Origin: Actinomycetota bacterium
GTDB lineage: Bacteria > Actinomycetota > Actinomycetes > Mycobacteriales > Mycobacteriaceae
Reading direction: 5' to 3'
Length of the DNA: 5,464 nt
Assembly: GCA_005789055.1 (NCBI GenBank)
Contig: SYAA01000026.1
Span: forward strand, 1 to 5,464
Shown here: positions 1-5,340 of the stretch, one piece after another
Layout: each line of letters opens with the position of its first letter
How positions within the stretch are numbered: the first letter of the stretch is position 1
Translations under genes and position numbers: made by a program
Notes under the pieces: generated by a model
What the model saw: the letters and a program-made list of their open reading frames with translations, nothing else
Database searches by the model: none
Told to the model about the DNA's origin: nothing

Positions 1-621
1 GCACAGGTGGGAGATCACATCATCGCCGGGGTGGCGTCGTTTCTCGGCGACGAGGCTCACGCCGTACTCCACCAGAGCGATCATGCCCTGCCCGGACGCG
101 ACGGGATCTGGGTCAAAAGCGGCCGAATCGACCCAGATCCGGAAGCTGTCCCGGTCGTCATACGGCACGCCGAGTAGCTCGCAGATCACCAGAGCCGGGA
201 GCGGTCCAGCGAGTGTGGCATGCAGATCAGCGGGCGGACCGTCATCTGCCAATTGGTCCAGCAGGCCCGCAGTCAGGGCTTCCACCTTGGGTTCCAATGC
301 GCGCAATCGGCGAGGGGAGAAGTGTGGCTGCAGCAGAGACCGCATCCTTTTGTGTCCGGCAGGCTCGGCGTCGAAGTCTCCAATCGGTCCGCCGAACAAG
401 GCTGACGCACGACTGCGCGGCGCGGTCTCCGGTGTTCGGTGCGACCGGCCGAGCCGGTCGTCGTCCATCAGTTCGCGCACCTGGGCATAGCCGGTCACCA
501 GCCAGGCCTCGTCGCCGACCGGAGTCAGGACCCGATGGATGGGCCCGTCATTCCGCAGCGCCAGCAACTCGTCCCCGGCACGCAGTGGATGTGGCTGCGG
601 GAATGGCAGTTGAGGCTTCAC
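1..621 (-). CDS. Cytochrome P450, N-terminal half (3' end cut by window edge)
   Basis: Reading the minus strand from GTG at 619-621 gives 207 uninterrupted codons to the window edge. The start LPFPQPHPL followed by GPIHRV is the usual opening of soluble bacterial class I P450s. The C-helix motif HxxxR, which contacts the haem propionates, is present as H90-KRM-R94, followed by LLQPHFSPRRL as the helix continues. The stretch VICELLGVPYDDR near residues 150-162 matches the conserved 'I-ELLGVP--D' segment. The I-helix, ExxR and the Cys haem loop lie beyond the left edge, so the catalytic core cannot be checked. These proteins are cytosolic monooxygenases that take electrons from ferredoxin and ferredoxin reductase; the substrate is unknown. 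Start: no strong Shine-Dalgarno is visible. An in-frame GTG at 655-657 would add 12 residues unlike a P450 N-terminus, so 621 is preferred. The gene is divergent from the MpaB-type oxygenase. The CYP family cannot be named from this half. Confidence 0.93.
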   Translation of the reverse strand, partial: MKPQLPFPQPHPLRAGDELLALRNDGPIHRVLTPVGDEAWLVTGYAQVRELMDDDRLGRSHRTPETAPRSRASALFGGPIGDFDAEPAGHKRMRSLLQPHFSPRRLRALEPKVEALTAGLLDQLADDGPPADLHATLAGPLPALVICELLGVPYDDRDSFRIWVDSAAFDPDPVASGQGMIALVEYGVSLVAEKRRHPGDDVISHLC

Positions 622-711
622 GTGTCTGACTATGGCTGCCCGGGGACAAATCGGCACGGGTTTTTCCGCACTCCGCGCCGGTGTGGACGCGGTCGTCGGT
701 GTTACCTTGGC

Positions 712-723
712 TTACAGCTGTAA
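712..723. promoter_or_regulatory. 12-bp perfect palindrome in the divergent P450/oxygenase promoter region, candidate operator
   Basis: TTACAGCTGTAA is a perfect inverted repeat, the form expected for a dimeric repressor such as a TetR- or GntR-family protein. It lies 36 bases upstream of the oxygenase start and about 90 bases upstream of the P450 start. A weak -10-like TACCTT at 703-708 would place a plus-strand transcription start inside the palindrome, which would suit repression. No regulator gene is in the window, so the binding protein is unknown. The repeat is seen directly; the operator role is inferred. Confidence 0.35.
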
Positions 724-743
724 TCGGGGTTGCTGCTCCGGGG

Positions 744-749
744 AAGGAG
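744..749 (+). promoter_or_regulatory. Ribosome binding site for the MpaB-family oxygenase
   Basis: AAGGAG is a strong Shine-Dalgarno match. It lies 9 bases from ATG 759 but only 3 bases from ATG 753. This spacing favours 759 as the start and excludes the longer reading frame that opens at 681. Confidence 0.7.
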
Positions 750-758
750 TCCATGGGG

Positions 759-1763
759 ATGAGGGTGCTGTTGCCGCATCAGGTCGTGGAACACAAGGTC
801 AGATCGGACTTCGACCGAGACATCAGAAGTAGGTTCTTCCGCGGCCTAGACTTTGCCGGGCCCGAGGGTGATCCCGGATGGTTCGGCCCCGACAGCGCGG
901 TGTGGCACGTGCATTCGCACACCTTCGCGCTGATCTTCGGACTTCAGTGTGCAGCATTCATCGAGCGCCTCGATCCCAGCATTTTCTGGATGGGTACGGA
1001 CCATTCTCGGGTTGTCGAACGTGACGAGGCCGGTGAGCCGACCGGGCGGTTCGACATTGAGGGCGCGCAAGTGCGGCTCGGGCACTCGGTGGCGTTCTTC
1101 ATCGGTACCGGCTACGGATCGACCAAGACCGCGGAGAAACTCGCGCAGACGGTGCGGTCCCTGCACCACACCATTAAGGGTGTGCGTCCGGACGGCCTGC
1201 CCTACGACGCCGACGACCCGGAATGGTTGCGCTGGAACTATGCAACCGTGGTGTGGGGAATCGCGACCGCACATCAGATGTACCACCCGATGCCCCTGCG
1301 CGACATCGATCGCTACTACGGCGAGTTCGTCCGGGTCGGACATGCGCTGGGTGGCACCGACCTGCCCGCGACCAAGGCTGAAACCCTGGACTGCCTCAAG
1401 TCTTACTTACCGCGATTGGCGCTGACTCACGGTGCCGCGATGTACACCGGGCAGGCTCTGATGAGCAATCCTGATGCCCCGCAGAAGGTCAAGTTCTTCG
1501 ACTGGGGCATCCGCGACGCGATGACGGACTGGGCGGCGGAAATGGTGATGTACACCCCACCCAACCCGATTGAACGCGCCGCTCGTCGGATGGCGACCTG
1601 GACCGCCATCAACACCACCCAGGCCGCCTTGGGTCCGTTGCGGGAGTTCCGCCAGGCCAAACGCCGAGTTGCCAAGGGCACACTGATTGACCACACCGAT
1701 CCCGCCTATGTTGCGGGTACTGATCCGCTTCGCAGTCGCGACGCCGTCGAACAGATGCTCTGA
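759..1763 (+). CDS. MpaB-family (DUF2236) oxygenase
   Basis: A 334-residue protein of the MpaB/DUF2236 family, which includes the latex-clearing protein Lcp and fungal MpaB; known members bind b-type haem and cleave isoprenoid-type double bonds. Recognisable family blocks are GWFGPDSAVWHVHSH at residues 40-54, an RxxxS (R106, S110) where many members have RxxxT, a histidine pair H136-H137 in the segment VRSLHHTIKG, and the signature YDADDPEWLRWNYAT at 149-163. The last block usually reads DPELLxWVHAT, so its histidine position is occupied by Tyr or Asn here. No signal peptide or clear membrane anchor is seen, so a cytosolic location is likely. ATG 759 is chosen for ribosome-binding-site spacing; ATG 753, two codons earlier, is a close alternative. 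It is transcribed divergently from the P450 and followed by a long gap, so it is probably monocistronic. The family call is firm; the substrate is unknown. Confidence 0.88.
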   Translation: MRVLLPHQVVEHKVRSDFDRDIRSRFFRGLDFAGPEGDPGWFGPDSAVWHVHSHTFALIFGLQCAAFIERLDPSIFWMGTDHSRVVERDEAGEPTGRFDIEGAQVRLGHSVAFFIGTGYGSTKTAEKLAQTVRSLHHTIKGVRPDGLPYDADDPEWLRWNYATVVWGIATAHQMYHPMPLRDIDRYYGEFVRVGHALGGTDLPATKAETLDCLKSYLPRLALTHGAAMYTGQALMSNPDAPQKVKFFDWGIRDAMTDWAAEMVMYTPPNPIERAARRMATWTAINTTQAALGPLREFRQAKRRVAKGTLIDHTDPAYVAGTDPLRSRDAVEQML

Positions 1764-2029
1764 GGTTCGGAGCGTCGATCGGCCCGAAATTGGTCGGCCT
1801 GACACCCGCCATCGCGTTGTGATGTGCGCCGCATTTCACCGTGGTGATTAAGAGTTTCTGGACTGGCCGGCGGGCCGGCGGCGCTGGCGTGAGCCGCTAT
1901 TCGGCGGTCTGGAATCCATCGTCTGACCAGCGCCGTCGGCAGAGCCGCGGGGCGCGTTGTCATGAACCGGCGAGTTTATTCCGGTCCCTCGGATGTTTAA
2001 GCTTGACGGGGGAGTGCGCCCGCCTTCTC

Positions 2030-2055
2030 GGAATTCCCTGTCACCGGTCACCGTT
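2030..2055 (+). promoter_or_regulatory. Predicted ECF-sigma-type promoter for the beta-propeller gene
   Basis: GGAATT at 2030-2035 and CGTT at 2052-2055 are separated by 16 bases. This matches the GGAA(C/T)-N16/17-CGTT pattern of ECF sigma promoters such as mycobacterial SigE and SigH. Transcription would start near 2062 and give a leader of about 90 bases. The sequence TAGACT at 2055-2060 also resembles a SigA -10 box, but no good -35 accompanies it. The M. tuberculosis propeller gene Rv1057 is known to be SigE-dependent, which makes the parallel plausible. The assignment to a particular sigma factor is inference. Confidence 0.5.
2040..2053 (+). repeat. Tandem 7-mer GTCACCG x2 inside the promoter spacer
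   Basis: GTCACCG occurs twice in direct succession at 2040-2046 and 2047-2053, between and touching the predicted -35 and -10 elements. Tandem short repeats near promoters are typical of OmpR-type response-regulator sites, though those usually have a period of 10-11 bases rather than 7. Confidence 0.4.
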
Positions 2056-2070
2056 AGACTTGGCGGAGCA

Positions 2071-2109
2071 TCCGACGCTGTAGGCGTCGGAACGTTTCTT
2101 CTGATTTTT
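2071..2109 (+). terminator. Leader hairpin followed by a T-rich tract, terminator- or attenuator-like
   Basis: TCCGACGC at 2071-2078 pairs perfectly with GCGTCGGA at 2084-2091 across the 5-base loop TGTAG. The stem is followed by a T-rich tract (2094-2109) ending in TTTTT. This has the form of an intrinsic terminator, although the T run starts a few bases late and is interrupted. It lies downstream of the predicted promoter and upstream of the propeller start, so it would act as an attenuator if that promoter is real. Otherwise it could stop read-through from upstream. Confidence 0.45.
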
Positions 2110-2116
2110 AAGCTTC

Positions 2117-2131
2117 CCCGACCACGTCGGG
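2117..2131 (+). promoter_or_regulatory. Second leader hairpin just upstream of the ribosome binding site
   Basis: CCCGAC at 2117-2122 pairs with GTCGGG at 2126-2131 over the 3-base loop CAC, ending 5 bases before the Shine-Dalgarno. Its arms share the CCGAC/GTCGG core with the first hairpin, so the 3' arm of hairpin 1 (2086-2090) can pair instead with the 5' arm of this one (2118-2122). The pairing is seen in the sequence; a regulatory role is inferred. Confidence 0.4.
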
Positions 2132-2136
2132 CTAAT

Positions 2137-2142
2137 GGAGGT
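2137..2142 (+). promoter_or_regulatory. Ribosome binding site that sets the propeller start
   Basis: GGAGGT is a near-perfect Shine-Dalgarno. It is 8 bases from GTG 2151, only 2 bases from TTG 2145, and 17 bases from ATG 2160, so GTG 2151 is the start of choice. Confidence 0.75.
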
Positions 2143-2150
2143 GCTTGAGA

Positions 2151-3203
2151 GTGGCGAACATGACGGGTGTGACTGCGGTTGCCGAACGCCCCACTGACAC
2201 AGTGCGGCTGTCGAGTCCGCGGATTGTGACCGCCGGCTCTAAGCGATCCGGGGTTCGCGCGACCGTTGAACCGCCACGGCTGGCCGCTGGCCGCGTGGCC
2301 GGATTGCCCGGCGCGGTTACCGACATGGCCCTGAGTCGCGACGGTCGGCATTTGGTGGCCGCCCACTACGGCAATGATTCGGTGTCGGTCATCGACCTCA
2401 TGACGCTGACGGTCAGTGCCACCGTGGCCGGAATCGCAGAGCCGTACGCGGTCGCCGTCGCCGACCGCGCCTATGTCAACACCGCATCCCGCGAAGAGGA
2501 CAGTGTCGTCGCCATCGATCTCAAGGCCGGCTCAACCCTGGCCGCCAAGGAGATCACCGTGGGTGCCCGCGGCCTCGCGGTAAGCCCCGATGGCGCCGCT
2601 ATCTACCTGGCCCGCTCGGGTGATCAGGTCGCCGACATCGCCGTGATCGACACCGAGAGCGGCAAGACCAAGACCATCACCGTCACGCGGACCGTCGACG
2701 ACTGGGTCGACACCGTCCGAATCAACGCGGACGTGACCCGGCTGTACGCCGCGCTGAACTCCGATTCCGGTGGTTCGCTGGTCGTCATCGATGTCGGGGC
2801 TCGTCGTGTTCTGCACACCATCGCTCTTGGGGGATCCATCGGCGATATCGCCGTTGATCGGGACAACCGTCGCGTGCTGGTAACCGGTTGGGACGATGAA
2901 CGCGGCGGAGTTGTGCGGGTTGTCGACGGGGAAGCCGGCCGCGTCGTCGACACGCTCGCGGTCGACGGCTTTCCGGTCCAGGTGGTTGCCCGCGGCGGGT
3001 CGGCCTATCTGGTTGACGGCAGTGAAGTCGCCGTCATCGAAACCGCCACCGCCACGATCTCGGATCGCATCGATGCGGGAAGCCCGGTGGCGAGCATCGC
3101 GGTCAGCGCGGACGGTACCCGGCTGTACGTGGCCGACTACAACGGTGCTGTCACCGCACGTGAGCTGTCCAGGGCCGACCGGGTATTGCGCGCCGCGTCC
3201 TGA
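2151..3203 (+). CDS. YncE/YVTN-type seven-bladed beta-propeller protein
   Basis: A 350-residue protein with a tail of about 50 residues followed by seven repeats of the pattern 'hydrophobic-A-V-S-x-D-G-x-x-L-Y-V-A ... V-x-V-I-D'. Approximate blades are residues 55-92, 97-135, 138-177, 184-224, 228-269, 274-307 and 311-346. The clearest copies are VTDMALSRDGRHLVAAHYG, GLAVSPDGAAIYLARSG and SIAVSADGTRLYVADYNG. There is no signal peptide, lipobox or membrane segment, so the protein is predicted to be cytosolic. Propellers of this class are usually scaffolds or ligand-binding proteins, and no catalytic residues can be named. The fold, size and upstream ECF-type promoter resemble M. tuberculosis Rv1057 (a 7-bladed propeller under SigE, MprAB and TrcR control), but I cannot confirm orthology without alignment. 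The start is GTG 2151 by Shine-Dalgarno spacing. The gene stands alone and converges on the secreted-protein gene with a 3-base gap. Confidence 0.85.
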   Translation: MANMTGVTAVAERPTDTVRLSSPRIVTAGSKRSGVRATVEPPRLAAGRVAGLPGAVTDMALSRDGRHLVAAHYGNDSVSVIDLMTLTVSATVAGIAEPYAVAVADRAYVNTASREEDSVVAIDLKAGSTLAAKEITVGARGLAVSPDGAAIYLARSGDQVADIAVIDTESGKTKTITVTRTVDDWVDTVRINADVTRLYAALNSDSGGSLVVIDVGARRVLHTIALGGSIGDIAVDRDNRRVLVTGWDDERGGVVRVVDGEAGRVVDTLAVDGFPVQVVARGGSAYLVDGSEVAVIETATATISDRIDAGSPVASIAVSADGTRLYVADYNGAVTARELSRADRVLRAAS

Positions 3204-3206
3204 GAA

Positions 3207-3530
3207 TTACCGCTGTGAGCAGTCCAGCGACACCGCGATCGACTGGCTCGTCACGACGGGGATCAGGATCCGGGAGTCGGAGTCTGCACCGCCCCGCCCA
3301 GGCCCGAAGTAGGGCAACCACTGGGTGACGGTCCGCGGATTGCGCACACTGGTGACCACGCACTTGGACATCGGGCCGGTGCCGAGCTTGTCGAGGGTGA
3401 CGGTGTAGCCCTCGTTCTGGAGCCGGTTGATGGTGTCCTGGGCCGACTCCTCGGCCCAGGCCGATCCGGCGGGCCCAGCCAGCACCCCACCTGCCGCCAC
3501 TGCCACGGCAAGTATTGCGACCCTGCGCAT
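3207..3530 (-). CDS. Small secreted protein of a mycobacterial type, function unknown
   Basis: A 107-residue protein with a Sec signal peptide: RR at residues 2-3, a hydrophobic Ala/Val/Leu core, and an A24-W25-A26 signal-peptidase I site before Glu27. The mature form is about 81 residues and starts with an amphipathic stretch (AQDTINRLQNEGYTV), then LGTGPMSKCVV and a C-terminal VSLDCSQR. It has exactly two cysteines, Cys57 and Cys104, suited to one disulphide after export. The pattern 'short helix, GY-V, G-P-x-x-C-V-T' recalls a widespread group of small exported actinobacterial proteins without assigned function; that resemblance is from memory. The ATG start is supported by GGAGG 5 bases upstream on the minus strand (plus-strand CCTCC, 3536-3540). 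It converges with the propeller gene and is divergent from the acyl-CoA ligase, so it is probably its own transcription unit. Confidence 0.82.
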   Translation of the reverse strand: MRRVAILAVAVAAGGVLAGPAGSAWAEESAQDTINRLQNEGYTVTLDKLGTGPMSKCVVTSVRNPRTVTQWLPYFGPGRGGADSDSRILIPVVTSQSIAVSLDCSQR

Positions 3531-3632
3531 TGCCGCCTCCCGAGATGTTTATTCGCGCCGAAGATCCATGAGATGTATCGCCAGCAACAGCCCTATCGTT
3601 CCAGACGGCGCGGGGCTTTCACTCAGGGAGTC

Positions 3633-3661
3633 GCGACCGGCGTTCGTCGCGGCGTTACGAT
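3633..3661 (+). promoter_or_regulatory. Possible SigA-like promoter for the acyl-CoA ligase
   Basis: TACGAT at 3656-3661 fits the mycobacterial -10 pattern TAnnnT. GCGACC at 3633-3638 sits 17 bases upstream as a weak -35 (GAC core only). Transcription would start near 3668, giving a leader of about 33 bases. A 7-base direct repeat, CGGCGTT at 3638-3644 and 3650-3656, overlaps this element. Support is modest because mycobacterial -35 boxes are poorly conserved. Confidence 0.3.
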
Positions 3662-3687
3662 GCGCCCACCAGCAGGTAAACGCGACC

Positions 3688-3692
3688 GAAGG
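3688..3692 (+). promoter_or_regulatory. Ribosome binding site that sets the acyl-CoA ligase start
   Basis: GAAGG lies 8 bases before ATG 3701. The in-frame GTG at 3692 overlaps this site and is therefore an unlikely start; ATG 3713 would leave a 20-base gap. Confidence 0.6.
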
Positions 3693-3700
3693 TGGCCCAG

Positions 3701-5329
3701 ATGGACAGCACCATGCAGCACCACCCGCTCACGATCTCCGAGATCCTGCGCTACGCGGTGGGTGTCCACGGCGATCGGGGCGTGAGTACCGCTACCGGCG
3801 ACGGATTCCGTCACGCGAGTTATCGCCAGATCGGTCAGCAGGCCGCTCGGCTGGCCAACGCACTTCGCCGGCTCGGCGTCGACTCCGATCAACGGGTCGC
3901 CACCTTCATGTGGAACAACCAGGAGCACCTGGTGGCCTATGTCGCGATCCCGTCGATGGGAGCAGTGCTTCACACCCTCAATATCCGATTGTTTCCCGAA
4001 CAGATCGAGTTCGTTGCTCGCGAGGCCGAAGACCAAGTGGTGATTGCCGACATCTCGCTGGCGGCGATCCTGGCGCCGGTACTGCCCACCATGGAGACCG
4101 TGCACACCGTGATCGTTGTCGGATCGGGCGATCTCGGACCCTTCACGGACTCCGGTAAGCGAGTGCTGCGATATGACGAGGTAATCGCGGCGGAATCCGA
4201 CGAGTTCGACTGGCCGGACGTCGACGAGGACTCAGCTGCGGCGATGTGTTACACCAGTGGGACCACCGGCAATCCGAAAGGCGTTGTTTATAGCCATCGT
4301 TCGAGTTATCTGCACTCGATGGCCGTGTGTGGCGGAAACGGAATGGGGTTGAGTTTCTCGGACAAGGCACTGCCGATTGTGCCGATGTTCCATGCCAACG
4401 CGTGGGGATTGCCCTATGCCGCACTGATGGCCGGTGCCGATATCGTGCTGCCGGACCGGTTCATGGACGCCAAGTCGTTGGTGAACCTCATCGAGACTCA
4501 GCGCCCGACGGTGACCGGTGCCGTGCCCACGATTTGGAACGACGTCATGAACTACCTGGAATCCGAACCCGGTCACGACATCTCGTCGCTACGACTCGTG
4601 GCGTGCGGGGGTTCGGCAGTGCCGGTGTCGTTGATGCAGACCTTTGAGCAGCGTTATGGCGTGCAGATCCGGCAGTTGTGGGGGATGACTGAAACGTCAC
4701 CGATGGCAACACTGGCGTGGCCGGTACCCGGTACGCCTGCGGACAAGGTGTGGGATGTCCGGGCCACCCAGGGTCGACCGATGTGCGGGGTGACGGCCCG
4801 GATCGTCGATGACCACGGCGCCGTGCTGCCCAACGACGGCGCGGCCGTCGGCGAATTGGAGGTCTGCGGACCGTGGATCACCGGTTCCTACTACCGCGAT
4901 ACCGATCCGTCGAAGTTTGCCTCCGGTTGGCTGCGCACCGGCGACGTCGGCCGGATTGATCCGATGGGCTACATCACCTTGACCGACCGCGCCAAGGATG
5001 TCATCAAAAGCGGCGGCGAGTGGATCTCCTCGGTGGATCTGGAGAACACCCTGATCGCTCATCCGCTGGTACGGGAGGCGGCCGTGGTCGGGGTACCCGA
5101 CGAGCGTTGGCAGGAGCGTCCACTCGCCGCCGTGGTGTTACACGACGGCGTCGACGTCACCCCCTCGGAATTACGAGAGTTCCTGGCCGACAAGGTCGTT
5201 CGGTGGTGGCTACCCGAGCGCTGGACATTCATTGCGGAAATCCCGCGCACCAGCGTCGGCAAGTACGACAAGAAGACGATCCGGGCCCGCTACGCCGACA
5301 ACGCCTACGACGTCATCACCGTCACCTAA
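3701..5329 (+). CDS. Medium/long-chain fatty acyl-CoA ligase, AlkK/FadD type
   Basis: A 542-residue ANL-superfamily enzyme, full length for the family. It activates a carboxylic acid with ATP to an acyl-adenylate and then transfers it to CoA. Motifs in order: the ATP-binding loop YTSGTTGNPKG at residues 184-194; the adenylate motif WGMTET at 327-332; RTGD at 412-415 with the ribose-binding Asp415; the hinge DRAKD at 429-433, followed by IKSGGEWIS, characteristic of fatty acyl-CoA ligases; and the C-terminal catalytic Lys521 in GKYDKK. All key residues are present, so the enzyme should be active. The N-terminal PLTISEILRYAVGVHGDR and the conserved MWNNQEHL and LHTLNIRLFPEQI blocks match the AlkK-like medium/long-chain group. 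No signal or membrane segment is seen, so it is cytosolic. ATG 3701 is chosen from its Shine-Dalgarno. The convergent thiolase end is consistent with a beta-oxidation role. The exact chain length or ring substrate cannot be read from the sequence, and the numbered FadD paralogue is not assigned. Confidence 0.95.
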   Translation: MDSTMQHHPLTISEILRYAVGVHGDRGVSTATGDGFRHASYRQIGQQAARLANALRRLGVDSDQRVATFMWNNQEHLVAYVAIPSMGAVLHTLNIRLFPEQIEFVAREAEDQVVIADISLAAILAPVLPTMETVHTVIVVGSGDLGPFTDSGKRVLRYDEVIAAESDEFDWPDVDEDSAAAMCYTSGTTGNPKGVVYSHRSSYLHSMAVCGGNGMGLSFSDKALPIVPMFHANAWGLPYAALMAGADIVLPDRFMDAKSLVNLIETQRPTVTGAVPTIWNDVMNYLESEPGHDISSLRLVACGGSAVPVSLMQTFEQRYGVQIRQLWGMTETSPMATLAWPVPGTPADKVWDVRATQGRPMCGVTARIVDDHGAVLPNDGAAVGELEVCGPWITGSYYRDTDPSKFASGWLRTGDVGRIDPMGYITLTDRAKDVIKSGGEWISSVDLENTLIAHPLVREAAVVGVPDERWQERPLAAVVLHDGVDVTPSELREFLADKVVRWWLPERWTFIAEIPRTSVGKYDKKTIRARYADNAYDVITVT

Positions 5330-5340
5330 CTCGCGGTGAC
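5321..5340. terminator. Small hairpin spanning the two convergent stop codons, possible bidirectional terminator
   Basis: GTCACC at 5321-5326 pairs with GGTGAC at 5335-5340 over an 8-base loop. The loop contains the ligase stop TAA (5327-5329), and the right arm touches the thiolase stop (5340-5342). There is no T tract on either strand, so classical intrinsic termination is not supported. Mycobacterial terminators often lack a U tail, so a role remains possible. Confidence 0.25.

Larger units (their letters stand above)
1992..2115. repeat. Pair of 13-bp AT-rich direct repeats flanking the propeller promoter
   Basis: GATGTTTAAGCTT at 1992-2004 and GATTTTTAAGCTT at 2103-2115 match at 12 of 13 bases and lie 111 bases apart on the same strand. 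Each contains the palindromic core AAGCTT and is AT-rich in a GC-rich setting. One copy is upstream of the predicted promoter and the other is in the transcribed leader. They could be binding sites for one regulator, or a chance AT-rich similarity. Confidence 0.45.
1764..2150. other. 387-bp intergenic region between the oxygenase and propeller genes
   Basis: The first part, about 1764-1990, shows no gene that can be supported. The open frames there lack a ribosome binding site, have arginine-rich compositions typical of GC-rich noise, and match no family I know. It contains a short GC-rich inverted repeat (GCCGGC at 1866-1871 and 1874-1879) and no clear terminator after the oxygenase stop. 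The last part, from about 1992, holds the propeller's regulatory region: 13-base direct repeats, an ECF-type promoter, a tandem 7-mer and two leader hairpins. Confidence 0.6.

Noticed and set aside
681..758. A longer N-terminus for the MpaB-family protein starting at 681
   Set aside because: The extra residues do not resemble the family, and the strong AAGGAG at 744-749 lies inside that extension, pointing to a start at 753 or 759.
846..1343. A 165-codon minus-strand frame inside the MpaB-family gene
   Set aside because: It is an antisense shadow of a gene with clear family motifs.
1866..1879. GCCGGC-GG-GCCGGC inverted repeat as a terminator for the oxygenase gene
   Set aside because: The 2-base loop is too tight for the full stem, no T tract follows, and each arm is itself a palindrome common in GC-rich DNA.
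2003..2031. TTGACG at 2003-2008 as a SigA -35 box
   Set aside because: No TAnnnT-like -10 hexamer is found 16-18 bases downstream.
1841..2083. An 80-codon plus-strand frame in the intergenic gap
   Set aside because: It has no ribosome binding site, a composition typical of chance frames in GC-rich DNA, and it runs through the predicted promoter and leader hairpin.
2135..2197. A 20-codon frame from ATG 2135 overlapping the propeller start, possible leader peptide
   Set aside because: Its ATG overlaps the propeller's own Shine-Dalgarno, it has no ribosome binding site of its own, and its sequence shows no regulatory codon run.
1848..2366. A 172-codon minus-strand frame over the gap and the start of the propeller gene
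   Set aside because: It overlaps a well-supported gene antisense, has Arg/Pro/Ser-rich shadow composition, and shows no recognisable domain.
3427..4158. A 243-codon plus-strand frame across the secreted-protein gene and the ligase start
   Set aside because: It is antisense to one real gene and out of frame with another, and its arginine-rich translation matches nothing.
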